Of a DNA stretch of 64,000 nucleotides, positions 18,466-27,492 are shown in pieces (positions within the stretch are counted from its first letter, which is position 1; the number at the start of each line of letters is the position of its first letter). The translations under genes and the position numbers were made by a program. The DNA is from Planctomycetaceae bacterium (GTDB taxonomy: Bacteria; Planctomycetota; Planctomycetia; Pirellulales; Pirellulaceae): assembly GCA_020638975.1 (NCBI GenBank), contig JACKHN010000016.1:82647-146646 (forward strand), in the 5' to 3' direction. Under the pieces are notes generated by a model. It was not told the origin of the DNA. It worked only from the letters and a program-made list of their open reading frames with translations, and made no database searches.

Positions 18466-19584
18466 CTAGACACTGACTCGATTTGAATTGGTAATGGCGG
18501 TCGCGACTGCCTCGGCAACGTCGGAAGTGGAAGACGTTCCGCCGATGTCCGGTGTGCGGACTTGGCCCTCAGCGAGGACTTGGCTGACGGCTTCTTCGAT
18601 GCGGCTAGCGGCCCGAGCCGCGGAAGGATCTTGGTGTCGATCGGACAACCACTCGAGCATCATCGCGGCCGACAAGATTGTGGCGATGGGATTCGCGACG
18701 TTCTTTCCGGTCAATTGCGGTGCAGAACCGTGCGAAGGCTGGAACAAGGCGTGGTCGTTGCCAATCTCAGCCGAAGGCCCCATCCCGAGCCCACCAACAA
18801 TGCCGGCGCCCAGATCGCTGAGAATGTCGCCAAACTGATTCTCCATCACCAAGACGTCATAAGCCGCCGGATTTTGAACCAGAAACAAACTCATCGCATC
18901 CACATAAGTGGCATCTGCCGCAATGTCCGAATACTTCGCGGCTTGCTCGAAAAAGATCTTGCGGAAGAACGCGAAGCTTCGAAACACGTTTGCCTTATCG
19001 ACGCAGGTAACCGATCTGCGACCATCGAGGGGGCGGCCGTTGCGTTTTCGCGCCAGCTGAAATGCAAAGTCGACGATCCGTTCGGTCCCTTCGCGTGTAA
19101 TGATGATCGTGTCGGTCGCAACATGGTCGTTCAGCAGGCAGCCGCCACCGAAGGAAGCGAACAAACCTTCCAAGTTTTCGCGCAGGATCACGAGGTCGAT
19201 TCCGTTTTCGACATCTCGCAACGGGCTGGCGATGCCAGGATAGAGTTTCACCGGGCGGACGGCTGCGTACAGCCCGAGTGATTGCCGCAGGCCCATCATC
19301 ATTTCGGGCTGCACCTCGGTTCCGTCAGGCTTGCGAACATCAGGCAAGCCGATGGCCGCCAACAAGACCGCGTCGGCATCGAGACACGCTTGTCGCACAT
19401 GGGACGGAAAGGCCTCTCCGTTGCGGCGATAGTGATCCGCTCCTGCATCGTGCGATTCAATGCTCAACCGAGGCGCGTCGTCACCCGCGCAAGCGGCATC
19501 CAGGACGAGCAAAGTTGCTTGGAGTACCTCGGGACCAATCCCGTCTCCGGGCAAGCCTGCAATCTTATACGGCTGACGCTTCAT
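18466..19584 (-). CDS. Isocitrate/isopropylmalate dehydrogenase family enzyme
   Basis: The product is 372 aa. The N-terminus AGLPGDGIGPEVLQATLLVL and the metal/substrate site ENQFGDILSDLGAGIVGGLG are family signatures, and the catalytic Lys is in VDKANVF. NAD binding is shown by HGSAPQLTGKNVANP. The family oxidatively decarboxylates 2-hydroxy acids; members include LeuB, tartrate/D-malate and homoisocitrate dehydrogenases. Because it is the first gene of a catabolic operon facing a LysR regulator, not next to leuCD, a tartrate- or malate-type role is more likely than leucine synthesis; that is inference. Confidence 0.85.
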   Translation of the reverse strand: MKRQPYKIAGLPGDGIGPEVLQATLLVLDAACAGDDAPRLSIESHDAGADHYRRNGEAFPSHVRQACLDADAVLLAAIGLPDVRKPDGTEVQPEMMMGLRQSLGLYAAVRPVKLYPGIASPLRDVENGIDLVILRENLEGLFASFGGGCLLNDHVATDTIIITREGTERIVDFAFQLARKRNGRPLDGRRSVTCVDKANVFRSFAFFRKIFFEQAAKYSDIAADATYVDAMSLFLVQNPAAYDVLVMENQFGDILSDLGAGIVGGLGMGPSAEIGNDHALFQPSHGSAPQLTGKNVANPIATILSAAMMLEWLSDRHQDPSAARAASRIEEAVSQVLAEGQVRTPDIGGTSSTSDVAEAVATAITNSNRVSV

Positions 19585-19804
19585 ACGCTTTTACTCAGAG
19601 GAAAGGGAATAGGTCTCGGACGCATCCTGCTCGCTAGTAGCATAAGCGAAAGGGCGGCTGCCTGCCTCACAGCCGCCCAGTGCCTGATCGCCCCAGCAGA
19701 AAATCCTTTTCTCTGCCGAGACGATATTCACTGCCCGCGATTCTAGTCGCTCGGTCGATTCGGTATAATCAAAAAATTGTGGAATATTATTAGGGTATGT
19801 TGAA
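19585..19804. promoter_or_regulatory. Divergent control region of the LysR cluster
   Basis: This 220-bp gap lies between the minus-strand catabolic operon and the plus-strand LysR gene, the classic layout for LysR autoregulation and target control. TATAAT at 19764-19769 could be a -10 element for the regulator; its -35 is weak. The AT-rich stretch AATATTATTAGGG just before the regulator start could hold a T-N11-A type site. No operator is proved. Confidence 0.5.
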
Positions 19805-20734
19805 ATGTCGAAACGCCGACCCCAGAACGCGACAGCTTTGACGGTTCAGCAACTCGTAGCGTTCGAGGCGGTCTACGAGGAAGGAAGTTACTCGGCTGCG
19901 GCGCGGCGGATGGGGCAGTCGGTGCCGACGACGTGGGAGCAGATCAAGTGCGTTGAGAAGGCCTACCAGACAAGACTGTTTGATCGGCAGGGACGTCAGA
20001 TCGTCGCGATGGCTGCCGCGGATGAATTGATCAAGTCGATCAAGCCCGTACTTGCCGGCATGCGTTCCAGTTTCGAGATGCTTCACGAACACGACGAGAC
20101 GATTCCGCAGAAGATCACGTTGGCGACGGGCGTCCGTATGATGCTCGACGAATTGGCCCCCAAACTTCGACAATTCCAACGTGAGTTTACAGACGTTCAA
20201 CTGCGTCTGATGAATGCTGACAACCGTACTTCTCAGCAGTATATTCTCGATGGGACAGCCGATATCGCGCTGATGCTCGAGCCGACACCCGACATGACGC
20301 ATCTGGCGATCTCGTACCAACCAGCGTATTCGATCGACTATCTGGCAGTCATGCCGAAGACTCATCGGCTGGCGAAGAAGAAGTCGATTGAGCTATCAGA
20401 CTTGGTGGATTCGCCGATCGTTGTCGGGCATCAGGGGACCGTTGGTCGGCGACTTTTGGAACAATCGTTGCATTCCCGAGGGCTTCTTCACAAGCTGCGT
20501 GTAAGCGCCGAGACCGACAATAGTGCCGTAACGATCGCGTGTGTGAAAGCGGGATTGGGGATCGGGGTGCTGGCGGGCGCGGCAAATGGTCCCCAGCTGC
20601 GACCGCTTGCCAGCCGCTCTCTCCGTAAGCATCTGGGACAAGCTCGGATTGTTTCGCTGACGCAGAAGGGCAGGCAATCGACCGGCGCCATGCGTCGCCT
20701 GCTGGAATTGATCCACGATATTGAGGTTGCCTAA
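19805..20734 (+). CDS. LysR-type transcriptional regulator
   Basis: The product is 309 aa. An N-terminal winged helix-turn-helix is present (LTVQQLVAFEAVYEEGSYSA, then ARRMGQSVPTTWEQIKCVE), followed by a substrate-binding-protein-like effector domain (about 95-300) with VKAGLGIGVLAG near its end. The protein probably senses a pathway substrate or intermediate and controls the divergent operon starting at 19584, perhaps also the plus-strand decarboxylase and enolase-family genes that follow. The motif around the recognition helix (SVPTTWEQIKCVE) differs somewhat from the usual Q-P-A-V-S-x-Q-I pattern of LysR proteins. Confidence 0.88.
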   Translation: MSKRRPQNATALTVQQLVAFEAVYEEGSYSAAARRMGQSVPTTWEQIKCVEKAYQTRLFDRQGRQIVAMAAADELIKSIKPVLAGMRSSFEMLHEHDETIPQKITLATGVRMMLDELAPKLRQFQREFTDVQLRLMNADNRTSQQYILDGTADIALMLEPTPDMTHLAISYQPAYSIDYLAVMPKTHRLAKKKSIELSDLVDSPIVVGHQGTVGRRLLEQSLHSRGLLHKLRVSAETDNSAVTIACVKAGLGIGVLAGAANGPQLRPLASRSLRKHLGQARIVSLTQKGRQSTGAMRRLLELIHDIEVA

Positions 20735-20869
20735 TTGTCCGCAGCAGCCAGCACAAGGACAACCGAACGCAAGGTACTCGTCACAACTCGAATCGCGTAG
20801 AATTCCGTGGCCACAGGATTCGGCAGCCAAAAGAATCATGTCCTTGGTTTCACAGCAGGAGCAACGATC

Positions 20870-22546
20870 ATGTCGGACTTGTCAGCTTCGCCTCAGGCCC
20901 AGATGACCTCAGGTCTATCGATCGGCCAGTATCTCATTCGCCGGTTACAAGACTACGGACTGCGTGACTTATTCGGCATCCCCGGTGATTACGTGCTGAC
21001 GTTTTACAGCATGTTGGAGGAAAGCCCGATCAATGTTGTGGGCTGCACTCGCGAAGACTGCGCCGGCTATGCGGCCGATGCGTACGCCCGATTGAACGGT
21101 TTGGGAGCCGTTTGTGTGACATATTGCGTGGGGGGGTTGAGCGTCTGTAACTCGATTGCTGGTGCGTTCGCCGAGAAGTCTCCCGTCGTCGTAATCTCGG
21201 GATCGCCGGGTCTTAACGAGCGTGTCAACAATCCGCTCTTGCACCACAAAGTGCGTGACTTCCGGACGCAACTAGAAGTCTTCGAGAAGATATGTATCGC
21301 CGGGACGGAACTTTCCGATCCTTTGAGCGCATTCCGCGAGATTGATCGCGTGCTGGACGCAGCCGTTCGCTTCAAGCGACCGGTCTATATCGAGATCCCT
21401 CGCGATATGGTCAACGTCGTGCCGCAGGTAAATCATCCGTATCTGATGCCCGATTCGACCAGCGACATTGGCGCGGTGGCCGAGGCGGCGAATGAAGCGG
21501 CTGCGCTGATCGGCAACAGCAAGAAGCCAATTATTATCGCAGGCGTCGAAATCCATCGTTTCGGATTGCAAGACAGTGTGTTGGCGCTCGCCGAACAGAC
21601 CAATATCCCGATTGCGGCGACGTTGCTCGGCAAGAGCGTGATTCGCGAGACGCATCCGCTGTACATCGGACTCTATGAGGGGGCGATGGGTCGTGCGGAG
21701 GTAACGCAATTTGTCGAGGAAAGCGATTGCGTCATCTTGCTCGGCACTTTTATGACCGACATCAATCTGGGCATCTACACCGCCAATCTCGATCCTGCCA
21801 AGTGCATCTACGCAACCAGCGAACAGCTGCGGATTCACCATCATCACTTTCACGGTGTGATGCTCGGCGACTTTATCAGCGAACTTGCCGCTCGCAACCC
21901 CAAGCCGCCACGACGTGTCATTCCCAAGACATTAGAACACAGGCCCGTCGAGTACAAACTTGTTTCTGAGGCGCCCATCACGATCGAACGAGTGATCGCA
22001 CGACTCAATCAACAAATCGATGACCAGTCGATCGTCATCGCCGACATCGGTGATTCGTTGTTTGCCGCCACAGAACTGCAAATGCACGACCGCACCGATT
22101 TCATTAGTCCCGCTTACTACACTTCGATGGGCTTCTCCGTGCCTGCGACGCTCGGAGCCCAAGTCGCGCGGCCTGAGGATCGTGTGATTACGATCTGTGG
22201 CGATGGTGCGTTTCAGATGACGGGCATGGAGCTTTCGACAATCGTCCGACATGGCTTCTCGCCCATTATCATCGTGATGGACAATCACGGTTACGGAACG
22301 GAAAGGATGCTGCATGCCGGCGACTGGGAATACAATGAGATCCACAGCTGGAACTACCACAAACTGCCCGAAGTCCTTCGTGGTGGTACGGGTTACGAAA
22401 TCTTCACGGAAGGTGAGTTTGACGCCGCATTGACCAAGGCTTGGGCCGATCGGAGCGGTATGAGCTTGCTGCACGTCCATCTCAGTGTAAGCGATTCGAG
22501 CCTGCCGCTTCAACGACTTGCCGAACGGATGAGCCAACGCGTTTGA
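20870..22546 (+). CDS. ThDP-dependent 2-keto acid decarboxylase (pyruvate/indolepyruvate decarboxylase type)
   Basis: The product is 558 aa from ATG 20870, with AGGAG at 20857-20861; the frame is open back to 20807 but without family sequence. The N-terminal Glu that activates ThDP is Glu62 (CTREDCAGYAADAYARL). The tandem His pair LLHHKV (125-126) is typical of pyruvate decarboxylases. The C-terminal ThDP-binding motif runs from ICGDGAFQM to VMDNHGYG. It removes CO2 from a 2-keto acid to give an aldehyde. It lies between the regulator and a sugar-acid-dehydratase-like gene (13 bp downstream), so a 2-keto sugar acid or dicarboxylic keto acid is a plausible substrate; that is inference. Confidence 0.86.
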   Translation: MSDLSASPQAQMTSGLSIGQYLIRRLQDYGLRDLFGIPGDYVLTFYSMLEESPINVVGCTREDCAGYAADAYARLNGLGAVCVTYCVGGLSVCNSIAGAFAEKSPVVVISGSPGLNERVNNPLLHHKVRDFRTQLEVFEKICIAGTELSDPLSAFREIDRVLDAAVRFKRPVYIEIPRDMVNVVPQVNHPYLMPDSTSDIGAVAEAANEAAALIGNSKKPIIIAGVEIHRFGLQDSVLALAEQTNIPIAATLLGKSVIRETHPLYIGLYEGAMGRAEVTQFVEESDCVILLGTFMTDINLGIYTANLDPAKCIYATSEQLRIHHHHFHGVMLGDFISELAARNPKPPRRVIPKTLEHRPVEYKLVSEAPITIERVIARLNQQIDDQSIVIADIGDSLFAATELQMHDRTDFISPAYYTSMGFSVPATLGAQVARPEDRVITICGDGAFQMTGMELSTIVRHGFSPIIIVMDNHGYGTERMLHAGDWEYNEIHSWNYHKLPEVLRGGTGYEIFTEGEFDAALTKAWADRSGMSLLHVHLSVSDSSLPLQRLAERMSQRV

Positions 22547-22559
22547 TTTCCTGCGTATA

Positions 22560-23672
22560 ATGACGACCATGAAAATCACCGCTATTAAAACGTATCCCGT
22601 CCGCATCGCGCTGAAGCCCGAGTACCAGATGATCACGTCGCTCGGCGTGCATGATGTCTCGAACTATCTCCTCGTACGACTCTTCACCGACGATGGCGTG
22701 GAGGGTGCCGGCGAAGCAACCGTCTCGGAGAAATGGAGCGGCGAGACGGTCGTCGGAGCGAAGTGGTTGATCGAGAACGTGCTTGCTCCGCAAGTCATCG
22801 ACTGCGATCCCTTCGACATCGAAGAACTGGATCGCCGCATGGACTCCGTTTGCCGACACAATTGGTTCGCCAAGTCATCGATCGAAATGGCTTGCTGGGA
22901 CATTCAAGGGAAGGCGACCAATAAGCCCGTCTATGAGTTGTTGGGTGGTGCCTGCCGCAGCTTGTCGATTCGTTGTCGCTTCTCGATGGGAGCCTACGAA
23001 CCCGAACGTGCCCGAGCGCGAGCGTTGCAGTTAGTCGAGCAAGGTTTCGACACGATCAAGGTGAAAGTAGGAACGAAACCGGAAGTCGATCTCGCCCGCG
23101 TCCGAGCAGTCCGCGAAGCGATTGGGCCCGACCGCAACTTGATGATCGATGCCAACTGCGGCTGGGATGTCGAAACCGCGATCCGCTGTATCAACGAGTT
23201 AGAGGATTGCAACCTGTGGCTCGTCGAGCAACCGACACCAGACGGCGATTACGAAGGTCTAGCTCGTGTGCGTCGAGAAACACGACCGCCGGTGATGGCC
23301 GATGACATTTGTTTCGACATGGCCCACGCGCGAGAACTGATTCGCCACAACAGTTGTGACTTGATCAGTCTCTACCCAGGCAAGAACGGCGGCATCCGCA
23401 AAGCCAAAGCGATCGCCGAGTTTGCTGCCGCCAACGGCGTTGCTTGTTCGATCGGATCAAATTTGGAATACGAAGTCGCGACCGCCGCGATGTGCCATCT
23501 GGTCGTTGCTACAGCGAACATGAAGATCGAAGAGTATCCCGGCGACATCCTCGGGCCGGCTTATCACGTCGACAGCGTCACCAAAAATCCGATGACAATT
23601 GAAGGTCCGGTTACAACCATCACCGACGCGCCGGGTCTTGGCGTTGAAGTTGATTGGGATCGGCTCGCGTAG
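22560..23672 (+). CDS. Enolase-superfamily enzyme (mandelate racemase / muconate lactonizing type)
   Basis: The product is 370 aa. The capping domain is followed by a TIM barrel with the MLE-subgroup catalytic pair KVKVG (Lys167, Lys169), metal ligands Asp197 (MIDANCGW), Glu223 (WLVEQPTP) and Asp248/249 (MADDICFD), and a Lys on the sixth strand (Lys275, YPGKNGG). Members abstract an alpha-proton from a carboxylate and act as cycloisomerases, epimerases or dehydratases. With the sugar-acid permease and LysR cluster nearby, a dehydratase or cycloisomerase of a sugar acid is likely. The ATG at 22569 is an alternative start; neither has a good Shine-Dalgarno sequence. Confidence 0.87.
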   Translation: MTTMKITAIKTYPVRIALKPEYQMITSLGVHDVSNYLLVRLFTDDGVEGAGEATVSEKWSGETVVGAKWLIENVLAPQVIDCDPFDIEELDRRMDSVCRHNWFAKSSIEMACWDIQGKATNKPVYELLGGACRSLSIRCRFSMGAYEPERARARALQLVEQGFDTIKVKVGTKPEVDLARVRAVREAIGPDRNLMIDANCGWDVETAIRCINELEDCNLWLVEQPTPDGDYEGLARVRRETRPPVMADDICFDMAHARELIRHNSCDLISLYPGKNGGIRKAKAIAEFAAANGVACSIGSNLEYEVATAAMCHLVVATANMKIEEYPGDILGPAYHVDSVTKNPMTIEGPVTTITDAPGLGVEVDWDRLA

Positions 23673-23682
23673 GCTGAAATAC

Positions 23683-24111
23683 ATGTTCGACGTGAACGCA
23701 ATACGCGAGCAGCTTAACGAACTGGCCTTCGAAGATGGCAGGCGTGTGTTGTCGCTGGGTGTCGTTTCCGAATTACTTCCCGATGCAGCACCCGCCGAAG
23801 TCGAGATCGAGTTGGCGAATCTCGCAGAGCGATTGACTAGGCAGGACTTAATGCTAGAACGCCGTCGAGACCAACCGGAAGAACTCTACGTCGTCCAAAA
23901 GCTCAAGTACCGCGACACGGATCTCACGTGGTTGGCCAAGGGCATGGAATGGGTTTCGAAGATCACGACCGTAGCGTTGGAAATGGTGGTGCCAGCGGTA
24001 ATCGGCGCGTGGCTTGATCAACATTTCGAGACAAGCTTTCTCGGAGTGCTCGGACTTGTGGTCGGCGTCCCGCTGGGGATCTGGCATCTGGTGAAGATGA
24101 CGAAGAATTAG
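23683..24111 (+). CDS. Small membrane protein, AtpI-like C-terminus
   Basis: The product is 142 aa from ATG 23683, just after the enolase-family stop; a longer open frame from 23599 only reads through the upstream gene. The N-terminal 90 residues are a hydrophilic domain (LPDAAPAEVEIELANLAERL), and the C-terminus has two membrane segments (VALEMVVPAVIGAWLDQ, SFLGVLGLVVGVPLGIWHLV) arranged like the AtpI/AtpZ family of F1Fo ATP synthase assembly proteins. The link to AtpI is by pattern only. Its stop overlaps the small minus-strand ORF by 4 bp. Confidence 0.6.
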   Translation: MFDVNAIREQLNELAFEDGRRVLSLGVVSELLPDAAPAEVEIELANLAERLTRQDLMLERRRDQPEELYVVQKLKYRDTDLTWLAKGMEWVSKITTVALEMVVPAVIGAWLDQHFETSFLGVLGLVVGVPLGIWHLVKMTKN

Positions 24112-24290
24112 TTCTTCAAGTCAGATACAAACTCGTTCGTCAAGTCCGCCATCAACTCGTCGATGGCGAGCAGCTCGCTTTCCGCTCGTACGATCTCGAT
24201 GGTCTTGGTGGGACGAGCGACCGATGGAGATGGCACAGCGAGCGTGAGCGCCCCCGTGGAAGTTACATCAGATTTGGGTTCGCATGTCAT
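24108..24290 (-). CDS. Possible small acidic protein
   Basis: The product is 60 aa (MTCEPKSDVTSTGALT and a C-terminal ESELLAIDELMADLTNEF). A Shine-Dalgarno-like AGGGG stands six bases before the ATG at 24290. It overlaps the convergent membrane protein gene by 4 bp. The C-terminal half could form an amphipathic helix. No family is recognised; the call rests on the ribosome site and acidic, non-shadow-like composition. Confidence 0.4.
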   Translation of the reverse strand: MTCEPKSDVTSTGALTLAVPSPSVARPTKTIEIVRAESELLAIDELMADLTNEFVSDLKN

Positions 24291-24488
24291 CGTTGGCCCC
24301 TGGTTTTCTCGTGACCGGCTGTTATCGCATGGAGATGCGATGGCGTAAGATCGTCCAAGAGAAACATAGCTTACGTTCGCGCTGTAAGAATCCGTTGCAG
24401 GCGCGAAGGTCGAGCGACCGATCATTTGCCACACCTGCTAGCTGCCCGATTGCCGGAAAGGGGAGTTGTAACGGCAAAGACAGGTGAT
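24291..24488. other. Intergenic DNA without a recognised feature
   Basis: Apart from the upstream frame of the small ORF, nothing is recognised here. The stretch should hold the promoter for the ORF at 24108-24290. Confidence 0.4.
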
Positions 24489-25097
24489 TCAGCGTCCCCG
24501 CCGCTTTCGCTCCAATCGAATCCGGCAGCCGATCGCAACGGTCTCAGTAACAGCCGGTTGCTTGCCTTCAAGCAACGCGTTTAGTGCAGCAGCAACATAC
24601 TGCTGCTGTACCTTGTCGGCGGCGGGGCTATCGTCGAGTGCACCCATGTAGGCGATCTTCCGATCGCCGTCGAGGACAAAGAATTCGGGCGTGTAGGTCG
24701 CGCCGTAGTCACGAGCGATTTGCTGCGACTCGTCGTAGAGATAGGCGAAGTTGAACCCTTGCGAGTCGGCTCGCGATTTCATTTCGTCGAGGCTGTCTTC
24801 TGGAACCTTGTTCACATTCACGGCCACGACCGCGACGCCTTGCTCCGCGAACTGCTTGGTCAAGGCGATGATTCGCTCTTCGTAGTCGACCGCGTACGGG
24901 CAACTGTTGCATGTGAACACCAGCACAATCGCTTTGCTCTCTTTCAGATCACTCAACGAGTGCGTCTTGCCATCGGTCCCTGGTAAATCACTCCATGTGG
25001 GAGCCGGATCGCCGATACTCAGCACCGGATTGTATTCGCCGGTGTGGGCCTTTGCGGTAATGGTTAAGAGCAAGAGTATAGCTATAACGCGAGACAT
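24489..25097 (-). CDS. Secreted thioredoxin-like (AhpC/TSA, redoxin) protein
   Basis: The product is 202 aa. An N-terminal signal peptide (MSRVIAILLLLTITAKAHTG) is followed by a thioredoxin fold: strand IVLVFTCNSCPY with the redox CxxC (Cys63, Cys66) and the cis-Pro region ATYTPEFFVLDGD. It should carry out periplasmic thiol-disulfide exchange; the partner is unknown. The C-terminal tail (IGCRIRLERKRRGR) is unusually basic. It is a monocistronic minus-strand gene beside a dispersed repeat. Confidence 0.83.
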   Translation of the reverse strand: MSRVIAILLLLTITAKAHTGEYNPVLSIGDPAPTWSDLPGTDGKTHSLSDLKESKAIVLVFTCNSCPYAVDYEERIIALTKQFAEQGVAVVAVNVNKVPEDSLDEMKSRADSQGFNFAYLYDESQQIARDYGATYTPEFFVLDGDRKIAYMGALDDSPAADKVQQQYVAAALNALLEGKQPAVTETVAIGCRIRLERKRRGR

Positions 25098-25120
25098 GTT
25101 TCTGCTTTCTCGTTGATGGT

Positions 25121-25260
25121 GGCAGGGCCTTTCAGTTTTTCAAACTGAGAGGTTTGTACGACGAGCCTCCGAGCCCGTCGATGAATCTAAGTCGTTATTC
25201 GACGGGCTCGGAGGCCCGTCGTACGTATTGTGCAACTTCAACAAACGAATCGCCCTGCCT
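25121..25260 (+). repeat. Intact 140-bp dispersed palindromic repeat
   Basis: The element is bounded by GGCAGGGC at one end and GCCCTGCC at the other. A strong hairpin in the middle pairs GTACGACGAGCCTCCGAGCC plus CGTCG (about 25157-25181) with CGACGGGCTCGGAGG plus CCCGTCGTAC (25200-25224). The spacer contains TCTAAGTCGTTA. The first 54 bases recur at 2462-2515 and the last 86 at 3894-3979. A related stem occurs at 41103-41165. Confidence 0.85.
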
Positions 25261-25292
25261 GCGGCAGCAGTCAGTGAGACAGAATCCGCCGT

Positions 25293-26693
25293 TCAGCCCA
25301 GTAACGCCTGCATGCCTTCGGTCAGCGCTTCGTCGATGCTGGGATCGCTGAACGCGACGCTCACTTCGTAGCCGCCGTTGGGATACTCTTCTTTCACGGG
25401 GATGTACCACGGCCCGCCGTCGCCGTAGGCTGCCGTCGCAATGAATCGCTCGCCGCCGATCTGTTGAGCACGCAACTGATACTCGATAAAGCACTCAGCG
25501 GGCAGGTGTAGCAGGCTTGTCTCATTCACGTCCAGCGAACTGAGCACGATCGGGATCTTTCGCTCCAAACGTCGCAGCCAAGACAGCATGTACGAAGGCC
25601 GATTGCGAGCGACAACTTGATTGCTCTTGTCGCCGATTTGTTGGACCAACGATTCGACGGCGAGCGTGTCGCGCGCGACCGGCAAGATTTCCGCAGTGTT
25701 CCAGCCGACGCGTTGGATCGGTTCCGGATGCAAGTCACGCTCGGAAGCAACGATGCCTTCGTAAACTCGCTGCGTGAGAATGGGACGTGCTTCGTGGGAG
25801 CCGTCGTTGTACTTGCCGGCGGAAATGTTCCCGGCACAACCCGTGAAGTAAAGATGCAGGCAATCGGGTTCGTCTTGTTGACGCTGCTTGCGAGCCAGCC
25901 CTGCAAAGTCGCTGGTCACGTGCCCATCACCGTAGTAGCTCATCGGGTGTGTGGCATAATAATGGCACGACGCCAGCTTGCGTTCGCCATTGTAAAACGC
26001 GACGGTCTTCATCCAGGGATCGATCAATCCCTCGGGCATGGCTTGCAACTTCGGATCACGACAACTGCTGCCTCGCATCGCTTTGATGTGGCCATTCTCG
26101 TCACGAAAGATCCGGCGATTCGACGCGACCTTGTCGACTTTCGCGTGGCCATGAGCAACGTGCGTCATTGGCTCGGCCTTGGTTAACGCTTCGGCAACCG
26201 CCTTGCGACCTTGTTCCAAGCAACGTCGAAAGTAGTCGAGTTCTACAATGTGTGGCAGATCTCCCTGCTCGCTCACGATCCGTTCCGCCTCGAGGCACGC
26301 AAAGGGAGCGTTGTGTTGATGTACACATTGAACGGCGACCCGATCCGGCGTCGTCCCGGCAGCTTCGGCCAACGCGTTTCGCCACTCGACATGTGCTTCG
26401 TTCAGCAGGCCCGTCCAATCCACCGCACAAACCACAATTGGCTTGCCCGCGCCGAGTAACACGAAACCAACTGCTTCCAACGCATCGTCGACAGCAACGA
26501 CTGGAGTAATCCAACCGCCGCAACACGAATGTCCCTTCGGTGGTGTCACATCAAAGCGAAAGGGAGCAAAATGCAGATTGCCGCCCAACGTCTCATCGTC
26601 ACGACACACGCCCTGCAAGGTCCAGCCTGCGACCGAAGCACCGACCATGCCTTGCAATAGATGGCGTCGGCTAAGTTGATAGTTCTCGTTCAC
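25293..26693 (-). CDS. Tat-exported neutral/alkaline ceramidase-like protein
   Basis: The product is 466 aa from the GTG at 26693; an upstream GTG at 26729 adds 12 residues. The N-terminus has a twin-arginine signal (LSRRHLLQGMVGASVAGW). The body resembles the neutral/alkaline ceramidase-like N-terminal domain: FDVTPPKGHSCCGG at the start, AVQCVHQHNAPFA with candidate Zn-binding His, and the later YYATHPMSYYG and FTGCAGNISAG segments. True ceramidases cleave the amide of ceramide; many planctomycete homologues have unknown substrates. It is a solitary minus-strand gene. Confidence 0.72.
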   Translation of the reverse strand: MNENYQLSRRHLLQGMVGASVAGWTLQGVCRDDETLGGNLHFAPFRFDVTPPKGHSCCGGWITPVVAVDDALEAVGFVLLGAGKPIVVCAVDWTGLLNEAHVEWRNALAEAAGTTPDRVAVQCVHQHNAPFACLEAERIVSEQGDLPHIVELDYFRRCLEQGRKAVAEALTKAEPMTHVAHGHAKVDKVASNRRIFRDENGHIKAMRGSSCRDPKLQAMPEGLIDPWMKTVAFYNGERKLASCHYYATHPMSYYGDGHVTSDFAGLARKQRQQDEPDCLHLYFTGCAGNISAGKYNDGSHEARPILTQRVYEGIVASERDLHPEPIQRVGWNTAEILPVARDTLAVESLVQQIGDKSNQVVARNRPSYMLSWLRRLERKIPIVLSSLDVNETSLLHLPAECFIEYQLRAQQIGGERFIATAAYGDGGPWYIPVKEEYPNGGYEVSVAFSDPSIDEALTEGMQALLG

Positions 26694-27492
26694 GATATTT
26701 GGTCTCGTTGATTGTGAAACAAAAAGCACATCGTTCTCGAGAGTATGGCGCGCGAGCAGGTGCCGAGCAAGTTACTCTGCTTGTGCGAACGTTGATTGAG
26801 GATGGAAATCGGCAACAACATCCAGTATGAAAAACGCGACAATTACAGGGTTCGGTGCATCGTCGACTTGTTCGTGTCACGCAAGGCGTGACCTGCTTCA
26901 CACCTTGTGGACCGTGCCACCGTGGTCGCAGCGCATCCTGCATTGGGTGGTGGGAAGGCGAGTGTGGTGGGAAGGCGAGTTTGGCAGCCAACGCCATTTC
27001 GCATCGAAGCACTGCTGACGAACGTCGTTGACGGGTTACCGGAAGTCGTTCGGCTCGGTTGGTTACTAACACTGCTAGCAATGCCGCTGGCGACGTTTCG
27101 ATCTAGCGAAAGCGTCGAGTTTGTACGGTTAACGCAGTTCACCATCGAAGCGGAGCTAGCCACGCGGCAGATCGATACCGCAGTTGGCAGGGATATCGCT
27201 GCCAACTCTGCTTGCACGGTGGAAGACGAATCTGGACACCAGACCAGCATAGGGGATCACACTTGCCGCGTCGAACGGTTGGTTGGTCAATATTCGGTAA
27301 ACGAATCACTTGCGTTGATATGCGGCAACTCATTGCTGCTGCACCACATTACTCTTCGTAGTCGACGCAGCCCACAAACTCCGATCTAGGCGAGTTTGAG
27401 GGCTTGACGGATTTCTCCCATCCTGCTGGCTGCATGATGTCGAAGACCATTGCGAGATGTGATGTTGATTTTGCTACAAGGAGAATCCCAGA
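26694..27492. other. Gene-poor 800-bp region
   Basis: No convincing gene. The longest plus frame (26907-27389, 160 aa) has one hydrophobic stretch (LGWLLTLLAMPLATF) but no signature, and overlapping minus frames look equally random, so it may be a decayed gene. A 17-bp tandem duplication is at 26949-26982. The Shine-Dalgarno sequence AAGGAG (27478-27483) of the next gene is at the right end. Confidence 0.5.
26949..26982 (+). repeat. 17-bp tandem duplication
   Basis: GGTGGGAAGGCGAGTGT (26949-26965) is followed directly by GGTGGGAAGGCGAGTTT (26966-26982), with one mismatch. It is too short to be a CRISPR array or a protein repeat. Confidence 0.7.

Noticed and set aside
18466..19584. leuB assignment
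   Set aside because: The family fits, but leuC/leuD are absent and the gene heads a LysR-linked catabolic operon, so no gene symbol was given.
24112..24488. Riboswitch between the small membrane protein and the redoxin
   Set aside because: No recognised aptamer pattern; both flanking genes point into this gap from opposite sides or start away from it.
26907..27389. 160-residue plus-strand ORF
   Set aside because: Not supported by a signal, ribosome site or domain; minus frames over the same bases are equally plausible, so it is left as unassigned.
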